7,830 bases of DNA from Omnitrophica bacterium GWA2_41_15. Its GTDB lineage: Bacteria; Omnitrophota; Gorgyraeia; Gorgyraeales; Gorgyraeaceae. The DNA is taken from assembly GCA_919902485.1 (NCBI GenBank), contig CAKKRB010000113.1, positions 1,481 to 9,310 of the forward strand, given 5' to 3'. A model generated the notes under the pieces. The model made no database searches and had not been told where the DNA came from. It worked only from the letters and a program-made list of their open reading frames with translations. This document shows, piece after piece, positions 1-5,425 of the stretch (the first letter of the stretch is position 1; each line of letters starts with the position of its first letter). The translations under genes were made by a program, and so were the position numbers.

Positions 1-2
1 TA

Positions 3-728
3 ATGTCATATAAAGTAAAATTAGATGTTTTCGAAGGCCCGCTGGATTTACTTCTGTATCTTATAAAAAAGAACGAGATCGATATTTACGATATTCCTAT
101 TGCCGATATTACAGAGCAATACCTGGAATACCTTGATCTCATGCGGATGCTGGACCTCAATGTCGCAGGGGAATTCCTTGTAATGGCAGCTACATTGATC
201 CATATAAAAAGCAAAATGCTTCTGCCTCCTGATGAGAAAGAGCTTTTGCCTGAGGAGGAAGAAGACCCGAGAGAAGAGCTTGTGCGCAGGCTCGTGGAAT
301 ATAAAAAATTTAAAGAGGTTGCTGGGATTCTGCATGACCTGGAAGGCCAGAGAAAAAAGATGTTTACGAGGGTCATACCTTTTGAAGTGGAGCCGGGGGA
401 GGTATTTTTTGAAGCAAGTTTATTTGATCTGATAACTGCCCTTACGAGAGCGCTGAAGGATGTCCCGAAAGACATCTTCCAGGAAATAGTTAAGGATGAG
501 TTTACAGTTGAGCAAAAGGTGCATGATCTTCTGCATATGCTGGTGAAAAGCCCTGCATTGAGCCTTTTCAGCCTTTTCAGTAATTCAAAGGATAAGCAGG
601 AGATAATAGCTACGTTTCTGGCGGTCCTTGAGCTTATAAGGTTAAAAGAGATTCTCGTTGTCCAGAACCGGAATTTCAGCGACATAGAAATCATACGCAA
701 CGAAAAACACAGATTAAATATAGAGTAG
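3..728 (+). CDS. scpA: Segregation and condensation protein A (kleisin subunit of bacterial condensin)
   Basis: This is a 241-residue kleisin, a usual length for ScpA. With ScpB it bridges the heads of the SMC ATPase in the cytoplasmic/nucleoid condensin that organises and segregates the chromosome. The N-terminal part shows the family signature: FEGPLDLLLYLI at residues 10-21, then DIYDIPIADITEQYLEYL at 27-44 and the long helix with AGEFLVMAATLIHIKSKMLL at about 55-74. An acidic linker (residues 77-92, rich in Glu) follows, and a C-terminal winged-helix region (about 195-230, with ATFLAVLELIRLKEI) closes the protein. The start at base 3 sits in a TAATG context, so an upstream gene may end at the TAA of bases 1-3; this cannot be confirmed from the window. 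The stop is an amber TAG, the only one among the complete genes here, and it lies inside a 28-bp palindrome, so the last residues may have been altered by insertion of that element. Confidence 0.96.
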   Translation: MSYKVKLDVFEGPLDLLLYLIKKNEIDIYDIPIADITEQYLEYLDLMRMLDLNVAGEFLVMAATLIHIKSKMLLPPDEKELLPEEEEDPREELVRRLVEYKKFKEVAGILHDLEGQRKKMFTRVIPFEVEPGEVFFEASLFDLITALTRALKDVPKDIFQEIVKDEFTVEQKVHDLLHMLVKSPALSLFSLFSNSKDKQEIIATFLAVLELIRLKEILVVQNRNFSDIEIIRNEKHRLNIE

Positions 729-752
729 GGGACAGGCATGCCTGTCCCCTAC
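725..752. repeat. Perfect 28-bp palindrome at the scpA stop codon (REP/MITE-like element)
   Basis: The left half GTAGGGGACAGGCA (725-738) is followed directly by its exact reverse complement TGCCTGTCCCCTAC (739-752). As RNA it could form a 12-bp GC-rich stem (725-736 with 741-752) closed by a CATG loop. No T-run follows on either side (AAAGTGCC follows on the right, ATATAGA precedes on the left), so it is not a canonical intrinsic terminator. The TAG at 726-728 is the scpA stop codon. The motif GGGGACAGGC resembles dispersed palindromes known in many genomes as REP or RAYT-mobilised sequences; that assignment is from memory of such elements and is an inference. It may stabilise the upstream message or modulate readthrough into scpB. 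Confidence 0.85.
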
Positions 753-766
753 AAAGTGCCGAAACG

Positions 767-1387
767 ATGGAAAGAACGCAGATAAAAAATATTATAGAAG
801 CAATGCTTTTTGTAAGCGATAAGCCTTTGTACCTTAGTGAGATTAAAAGCGTGCTTGAAGACCCTGACGCAAACGAGATAAAAGATGTTATAACTGAGCT
901 GGCCGGCGAGTATGAAAAACAGACAAGCGCCCTCAGGATCAAGGAGATTGCAGGCGGTTACCAGATTGTAACTGACCCTGTGCTTGCGCCATGGCTTAAG
1001 AAATTATATAAGACAGCGGGCGCTGACAGGCTTTCAGGACCGGGCCTGGAAACACTGGCGATAATAGCTTATAAACAGCCTGCCACAAAGCCTGAAATAG
1101 AGGCAATAAGGGGCGTAAACGTAGATGGGGTTTTAAAGACTTTGATTGAAAAAAATCTTGTAAAGATAATGGGGAGGCGCGAGACAGTGGGCAGGCCTAT
1201 TATTTACGGCACGACTCAGGAATTCCTGCAGTATTTCGGCCTGAATTCCCTTGAGGAGCTTCCGAGATTGGAAGAGTTTAATTTTACTGAAAAAGATATA
1301 GAGTTACCAGAGCATCTTAAGAAAGAAGAAGAGGTGCAGCAACAAGAAGGGGGAGGTCCAGATGTCCAGGCTGGCGGAACTTCGTAA
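767..1387 (+). CDS. scpB: Segregation and condensation protein B
   Basis: ScpB is the KITE-type tandem winged-helix partner of ScpA and forms a dimer on the kleisin in the SMC-ScpAB complex. The 206-residue protein opens with the family pattern IKNIIEAMLFVSDKPLYLSE (residues 6-25), has GGYQIVTDP at 63-71, and carries the strongly conserved second-domain block LAIIAYKQPATKPEIEAIRG (97-116) followed by GRPIIYGTTQEFLQYFGL (142-159). After about residue 185 the tail is low complexity (Glu/Gln/Gly rich) and is probably disordered; its DNA doubles as the ribosome binding site and start of pheA. ATG 767 is the only sensible in-frame start. No clear Shine-Dalgarno sequence lies before it, because the 38-nt gap to scpA is mostly occupied by the palindrome at 725-752. 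Expression therefore probably depends on coupling to scpA or on a leaderless-like or weak site. Confidence 0.96.
   Translation: MERTQIKNIIEAMLFVSDKPLYLSEIKSVLEDPDANEIKDVITELAGEYEKQTSALRIKEIAGGYQIVTDPVLAPWLKKLYKTAGADRLSGPGLETLAIIAYKQPATKPEIEAIRGVNVDGVLKTLIEKNLVKIMGRRETVGRPIIYGTTQEFLQYFGLNSLEELPRLEEFNFTEKDIELPEHLKKEEEVQQQEGGGPDVQAGGTS
1349..1356 (+). promoter_or_regulatory. Strong Shine-Dalgarno for pheA inside the scpB 3' end
   Basis: GGGGGAGG lies five bases before ATG 1362. It is embedded in scpB codons for the Gly-rich tail. It fixes the pheA start and shows that the 26-nt gene overlap is real. Confidence 0.8.
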
Positions 1388-2426
1388 AAAGATAAACGGG
1401 ATAGATAAAAAAATAATATCATTATTAAACGACAGGGCGGGCTTTGCGAAATATATAGGAAAAATTAAAAAAGAAGCGGGAACTTCTATCTATACCCCGG
1501 AGAGAGAGGTAGAGATATACGAGAATATAATAAAAGAAAACAAAGGCCCGCTGCCCAATAAGGCGCTTTTTGCGGTCTACAGGGAGATTATGTCAGGCTC
1601 CCTGGGCCTTGAGAAAAAATTAAAGATAGCGTATCTTGGGCCTGAGGCCACATTTACACATCAGGCAGGGATAAAAAAATTCGGCTCAAACGTTGAATAT
1701 TACGCATGCCCTACGATAACAGATATTTTCAGGGACGTAGAGGCTGGAAGATCAGGCTACGGTGTTGTCCCTGTTGAGAATTCCACAGAAGGGATGGTGA
1801 GCCATACCCTTGATATGTTTATAAATTCTGATCTGAAGATATGTTCTGAGATAATGCTCGAGATCTCGCATAATCTGTTGGGCAAGTGCGATATGAAATC
1901 CGTTAAGAAGATTTATTCAAAGCAGGAAGTATTCGGCCAGTGCAGGCTGTGGCTTGAAATAAATATGCGGGGCATAGCCCTGGCGGAGGTGTCTTCTACC
2001 AGCAAGGCCGCAGAGATTGCTTCAAAGGAAAAAAATTCAGCGGCCATAGCCAGTATGCTGGCAGCTAGAAAATACAGGCTGAACGTGCTCGCAAAAGATA
2101 TAGAGGATAACCAGAATAATGTTACAAGATTTCTTGTTATAGGAGGAGCGATTCCCTGCCCCACAAAGAGAGACAGGACCTCTATAATGTTTTCAGTTAA
2201 AGACAGGCCAGGCGCTTTGCATGATATACTTGTGCCTTTTAAAAAATACAGGATAAATCTTACAAAGATAGAATCAAGGCCTTCCAAGAGAAAGGTGTGG
2301 GAATATTATTTCTTTGTGGATATGACAGGCCACTCGGAAAGTAAGAATGTAAAAAAAGCATTGGCTGAACTTGAAAAACATTGTTCATTTTTAAAGATAC
2401 TGGGTTCTTACCCAGCAGGGATATAA
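1362..2426 (+). CDS. pheA: Bifunctional chorismate mutase / prephenate dehydratase (P-protein) with ACT domain
   Basis: The cytoplasmic enzyme converts chorismate to prephenate and then to phenylpyruvate, the route to phenylalanine. The 354 residues match the CM-PDT-ACT layout. An AroQ-type chorismate mutase helix bundle spans about 1-85, with candidate active-site residues R8, R25, K36, R48 and E49; Glu84 appears to stand at the position that is Gln in E. coli. The dehydratase spans about 88-262, with YLGPEATFTHQAG (91-103), VVPVENSTEGMV (135-146) and the catalytic-type TRF at 255-257. The ACT regulatory domain spans about 272-350, with GALH at 284-287 and ESRP at 304-307, the phenylalanine-binding signatures, so feedback inhibition by Phe is expected. 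It overlaps scpB by 26 nt and its TAA is followed at once by a 44-nt hairpin. As the only chorismate mutase in the window it may also feed TyrA. Confidence 0.96.
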   Translation: MSRLAELRKKINGIDKKIISLLNDRAGFAKYIGKIKKEAGTSIYTPEREVEIYENIIKENKGPLPNKALFAVYREIMSGSLGLEKKLKIAYLGPEATFTHQAGIKKFGSNVEYYACPTITDIFRDVEAGRSGYGVVPVENSTEGMVSHTLDMFINSDLKICSEIMLEISHNLLGKCDMKSVKKIYSKQEVFGQCRLWLEINMRGIALAEVSSTSKAAEIASKEKNSAAIASMLAARKYRLNVLAKDIEDNQNNVTRFLVIGGAIPCPTKRDRTSIMFSVKDRPGALHDILVPFKKYRINLTKIESRPSKRKVWEYYFFVDMTGHSESKNVKKALAELEKHCSFLKILGSYPAGI

Positions 2427-2470
2427 TTCCACCTACGGGGTGGACAACCTTGTCCACCCCGTAGGTGGAA
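2427..2470. repeat. Near-continuous 44-nt inverted repeat between pheA and hisC (REP/MITE-like hairpin)
   Basis: Two perfect 21-nt arms (2427-2447 and 2450-2470) are separated by only CC. The left arm contains CCACCTACGGGGTGGACAA and the right arm is its exact reverse complement. The transcript could fold into a stem of about 20 bp with a four-base loop. It begins on the base after the pheA stop codon and ends 12 bases before the hisC ATG. It is followed by AAGGTTAAAA and not by a T-run, so it is not a classic Rho-independent terminator on the + strand. It shares the GGACA/TGTCC core, a G/C run and a GTAGG word with the palindrome after scpA. A mobile REP-like origin or an intercistronic mRNA-stability or attenuation hairpin are both plausible. 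Confidence 0.9.
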
Positions 2471-2474
2471 AAGG
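2471..2474 (+). promoter_or_regulatory. Probable hisC ribosome binding site abutting the hairpin
   Basis: AAGG, preceded by AA of the hairpin's right arm, lies eight bases before ATG 2483. It favours that ATG over the in-frame GTG at 2465, which is buried in the stem. Its position at the foot of the stem means that the hairpin could affect ribosome access. Confidence 0.5.
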
Positions 2475-2482
2475 TTAAAAAT

Positions 2483-3565
2483 ATGATAATACCGAGAAAA
2501 GCAGTTTTGAACGTAAAGCCCTACCAGCCAGGCAAGCCTATTGAAGAGGTGAAGAGAGATCTCGGGCTCAAGGATGTCATTAAAATGGCGTCCAATGAAA
2601 ACTCTCTGGGGCCTTCTCCAAAAGCGCTGGAAGCAATAAAAAAATACCTGAGTAATGTAAACAGGTATCCTGAGGGAGGGTGTTTTTATTTACGGCAGGC
2701 GCTTGCAAAAAAACTTAAGGCAAAGCCAGAGCAGTTTATTTTTGGGAATGGGTCTGATGAACTTATCGGCATTGCGTTGAGGGCCTTTGTGAATGAGGGC
2801 GATGATGTTCTGGTGGCAAATCCCACTTTTCTAATGTACGGAGTGGCGTCTACCGCCCATGGAGCCAATATCAAAGTTATTCCAACGCGTTATTTTAAAT
2901 ATGATTTAAAGGCAATGAAGGCTGCAGTAACTAAAGATACAAAGGTTGTATTCATAGCAAATCCTGATAACCCGAACGGGACATATGTCAGCAAATACGA
3001 ACTTGAGGATTTTTTGAAAGGCCTGCCTGAAGATGTGATAGTCTTCCTTGACGAGGCTTATTTTGAGTTTGCGGAAGAGCAGGATTATCCGAACGGTTTG
3101 GATTATCTGGGAAAGAATAATATCATAGTCGCAAGAACGTTTTCAAAGGCATACGGCCTTGCAGGCCTGAGGGTTGGTTATGGCATATCAAGCCCTGAGA
3201 TAATAAAATATATGGAAGCTGTAAGAGAGCCGTTTAATGTAAATTCGCTTGCCCAGATAGCCGCGCTGGGAGCTTTGAAGGATAAAGAATTTCTGGCAAA
3301 ATCTAAAAAGCTGGTAAGAGAAGGTAAGAAATTTTTATATGCAGGATTAAAGGCTATGGGCGTGAGATATGTGCCCAGCGTTACAAATTTTATATTAATA
3401 GAGCTTGGCCCGACAGCAGGAGAGGTTAGCGATAAACTTCTGAAAAAAGGTGTGATCGTGAGGAATATGAAGGCATGGGGCCTGGAGAATTTTATAAGGG
3501 TGACGATTGGTAAAGATGCGGAGAATAAGAGGTTTATTGAGGAGCTTAAGAAAATAATTTTATAA
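2483..3565 (+). CDS. hisC: HisC-family PLP-dependent aminotransferase (histidinol-phosphate / aromatic aminotransferase)
   Basis: A fold-type I, class I/II aminotransferase of 360 residues from ATG 2483, the usual HisC length. Visible motifs are ASNENSLGPSP (36-46), NRYPEG (60-65), FGNGSDE (87-93), the PLP-ring region ANPDNPNGTY (159-168), FLDEAYFEF (188-196), the Schiff-base lysine K222 in TFSKAYGLAGLRVGYG (219-234), and the C-terminal substrate-carboxylate Arg region FIRVTIG (337-343, R339). HisC transaminates histidinol phosphate, but members of this family also accept aromatic amino acids. Its place between pheA and DAHP synthase/tyrA, with no other his gene nearby, suggests that it makes Phe and Tyr from phenylpyruvate and 4-hydroxyphenylpyruvate, perhaps in addition to the histidine step. 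An upstream in-frame GTG at 2465 would add MEKVKN but lies inside the hairpin and is not preferred. Confidence 0.93.
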   Translation: MIIPRKAVLNVKPYQPGKPIEEVKRDLGLKDVIKMASNENSLGPSPKALEAIKKYLSNVNRYPEGGCFYLRQALAKKLKAKPEQFIFGNGSDELIGIALRAFVNEGDDVLVANPTFLMYGVASTAHGANIKVIPTRYFKYDLKAMKAAVTKDTKVVFIANPDNPNGTYVSKYELEDFLKGLPEDVIVFLDEAYFEFAEEQDYPNGLDYLGKNNIIVARTFSKAYGLAGLRVGYGISSPEIIKYMEAVREPFNVNSLAQIAALGALKDKEFLAKSKKLVREGKKFLYAGLKAMGVRYVPSVTNFILIELGPTAGEVSDKLLKKGVIVRNMKAWGLENFIRVTIGKDAENKRFIEELKKIIL

Positions 3566-3572
3566 AGGGGGG
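3566..3572 (+). promoter_or_regulatory. Strong Shine-Dalgarno for DAHP synthase
   Basis: AGGGGGG directly follows the hisC TAA and lies six bases before ATG 3579, in a 13-nt intergenic gap. It fixes the start of the DAHP synthase gene. Confidence 0.7.
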
Positions 3573-3578
3573 TTTCTA

Positions 3579-4592
3579 ATGATTATTGTATTACGTCCGG
3601 ATGCGACAAAGAAACAAATCGACCATATAATCGATAAGGTTAAAAAACTTGGATTAAAGCCAATGGTTTCAAGGGGCGTTGAGCGCACTATTATAGGCGT
3701 AATAGGCGAGGAAGATATCTTGAGGGTGCAGCCCCTGGAGGCTTTTGCAGGTGTTGAAAAAGTAATGCCTATCCTGAAACCGTATAAGCTTGTATCCAGG
3801 GAGTTTAAGTCAGAGGACAGTGTTATTAATGTGGATGGGGTAAAAATAGGCGGCAAGAAATTAACTGTCATGGCAGGCCCGTGTTCTGTGGAAAATTTTG
3901 AGATGCTTTTAGATATAGGCAAAAAGGTTAAAAAGGCAGGGGCGTCTATTTTAAGGGGAGGGGCGTTTAAGCCAAGGAGCTCTCCATACAGCTTCCAGGG
4001 GCTCGGAGAAAAAGGTTTGAAATTTTTAAAGGATGTAAAGAAAGAGACAGGCCTTAAGATCATCACTGAAGTAATGGATACGCGCGATGTAGGGATGGTT
4101 GAAAAATACGCTGACATACTTCAGGTAGGCGCGAGAAATATGCAGAATTTTAATTTACTGAAAGAGGTAGGTCTTTCCAAAAAGCCCGTGCTTCTGAAAA
4201 GAGGCATGTCAGCCACTGTAAAAGAATTTCTGATGTCGGCTGAATATATACTTGCGGCTGGGAATTTCAACTGTATACTCTGCGAAAGAGGCATAAGGAC
4301 ATTTGAAGATGCTACGAGATTTACTTTAGATTTGAACGCAGTTCCCCTTATTAAACAGTTGAGCCACTTGCCTGTTATCGTTGACCCGAGCCATGGAACC
4401 GGAAAATGGGACCTTGTTAGCCCGATGGCAAAGGCAGCAATCGCAGCAGGCGCAGACGGCCTGATAATAGAAGTTCATTCTAATCCTGAAGAAGCGTATT
4501 CTGACGGAGAGCAGTCTTTGGTGCCTCATAGATTTGAAGCAATGATGAAAGAAATGCATAGTATAGCCAAAGCAGTTAACCGTGAAATATGA
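3579..4592 (+). CDS. aroF: 3-deoxy-7-phosphoheptulonate (DAHP) synthase, type I-beta with N-terminal ferredoxin-like regulatory domain
   Basis: It catalyses the first shikimate-pathway step, condensing phosphoenolpyruvate and erythrose 4-phosphate in the cytoplasm. The 337 residues match the Thermotoga maritima-type enzyme: a ferredoxin-like domain (about 1-70, starting MIIVLRPDATKKQ) and a KDO8PS/DAHPS TIM barrel. Barrel motifs are MAGPCSVE (98-105), RGGAFKPRSSPYSFQG (126-141), GARNMQNF (184-191), LLKRGMSAT (205-213), CERGIRTFE (235-243), VDPSHGTGKW (268-277) and IIEVHSNPEEAYSDGEQSL (296-314). The expected metal ligands are C102, H272, E298 and D309, all present. In the characterised Thermotoga enzyme the N-terminal domain mediates tyrosine feedback, so similar inhibition is likely here. 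The symbol aroF is one of several used for this family (aroG and aroA are also used). It overlaps tyrA by 4 nt (ATGA), implying translational coupling. Confidence 0.96.
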   Translation: MIIVLRPDATKKQIDHIIDKVKKLGLKPMVSRGVERTIIGVIGEEDILRVQPLEAFAGVEKVMPILKPYKLVSREFKSEDSVINVDGVKIGGKKLTVMAGPCSVENFEMLLDIGKKVKKAGASILRGGAFKPRSSPYSFQGLGEKGLKFLKDVKKETGLKIITEVMDTRDVGMVEKYADILQVGARNMQNFNLLKEVGLSKKPVLLKRGMSATVKEFLMSAEYILAAGNFNCILCERGIRTFEDATRFTLDLNAVPLIKQLSHLPVIVDPSHGTGKWDLVSPMAKAAIAAGADGLIIEVHSNPEEAYSDGEQSLVPHRFEAMMKEMHSIAKAVNREI

Positions 4593-5425
4593 TGTTTAAA
4601 AGGATAACTATTATAGGCTTAGGTTTAATCGGCGGATCCTTGGCCCTTGCAATAAAAGAAAAAAAACTTGCAAGGGAGATCGTAGGGGTTTCCAGAAGAA
4701 AAAGCACTGTCAGGTGCGCTGTTAAAGAAAAAATAGTGGATTTTGCTACGCTGGATCTCAAAGAAGGCGTGAGAGATTCAGATTTTGTAATTATAGCAGC
4801 GCCTGTTCTTGAGATAGTAAAGATAGCCAGGATAATAGCACCTTTTTTAAAAAAAGGCGCTATTGTGACTGATGCAGGCAGTACAAAAAAATATATAGTT
4901 AAAGGTATAGAAAAAATCAGGCTTAAAGGCGCATATTTTGCAGGCAGCCATCCTGTTGCAGGGTCTGAAAAATCAGGCATTAAATCTGCGGATAAGGATT
5001 TATTCAAAGGAGCCTGTTGTATTATAACAGATACAAAGAATACTAATAAAAAAGCCCTTGGCAAGATTAAGAGATTCTGGAAAGCGCTTGAGATGAAAGT
5101 TATTATAATGCCTCTTGATAGGCATGACAGGCTGCTTTCAAAGATAAGCCATTTGCCTCATGCAGTCAGCGTCAGCCTTGTTAATTCAGCAGGCAGAAAA
5201 GATATAGGCCTTGCAGCAGGAGGTTTCAGGGATACTACTAGGATAGCTTCAGGCGAGCCAGGACTTTGGAAGGATATATTCCTGACAAATAAAGATAATC
5301 TGGCAAGGGATATTAAAGCGTTAAAAAGAGAGTTGTCTAGAATAGAGGTGGCTTTAAAGAATAATGACAGCAAGGATTTATTGAGTTTACTGAGCAGAGC
5401 CAAATCTATCAGAGATTCTTTGTAA
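4589..5425 (+). CDS. tyrA: Prephenate (or arogenate) dehydrogenase
   Basis: It oxidatively decarboxylates prephenate to 4-hydroxyphenylpyruvate, the committed step to tyrosine. The 278-residue protein has an N-terminal Rossmann domain with GLGLIGGSLA (10-19), then AAPVL at 70-74 and TDAGSTK (94-100), followed by the catalytic region GSHPVAGSEKSG (119-130, H121), SHLPHAVS (187-194) and FRDTTRIASGEP (213-224) with a substrate-binding Arg. No C-terminal ACT domain is present, so regulation is probably through the upstream enzymes. The end of the second Rossmann strand reads GVSRRKS (33-39) without an acidic residue, which points to NADP+ over NAD+. Two adjacent ATG codons exist (4589 and 4592); 4589 gives the ATGA overlap with DAHP synthase and was chosen, but 4592 is equally possible. 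The 3' end overlaps plsC by one base (TAATG). Arogenate as substrate cannot be excluded. Confidence 0.94.
   Translation: MMFKRITIIGLGLIGGSLALAIKEKKLAREIVGVSRRKSTVRCAVKEKIVDFATLDLKEGVRDSDFVIIAAPVLEIVKIARIIAPFLKKGAIVTDAGSTKKYIVKGIEKIRLKGAYFAGSHPVAGSEKSGIKSADKDLFKGACCIITDTKNTNKKALGKIKRFWKALEMKVIIMPLDRHDRLLSKISHLPHAVSVSLVNSAGRKDIGLAAGGFRDTTRIASGEPGLWKDIFLTNKDNLARDIKALKRELSRIEVALKNNDSKDLLSLLSRAKSIRDSL

Noticed and set aside
86..739. Long minus-strand open frame opposite scpA, starting inside the palindrome
   Set aside because: The + strand frame is a textbook ScpA; the antisense translation is Ser/Arg-rich with no family motif and no ribosome site.
725..752. Intrinsic terminator after scpA
   Set aside because: The stem is strong, but no T-run follows on either strand and scpB continues 14 bases later in the same direction.
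2427..2470. Intrinsic terminator after pheA, or a T-box/leader controlling hisC
   Set aside because: The hairpin is followed by AAGGTTAAAA and not a T-run, and the gap is far too short for a T-box or a riboswitch.
3560..4117. Minus-strand open frame of 185 residues opposite DAHP synthase
   Set aside because: It mirrors the reading frame of a strongly conserved enzyme and shows no recognisable protein features; it is a shadow.
4576..5064. Minus-strand open frame with hydrophobic stretches opposite tyrA
   Set aside because: The apparent membrane-like composition is the antisense of Lys/Glu-rich TyrA codons; no start signal and no motif.
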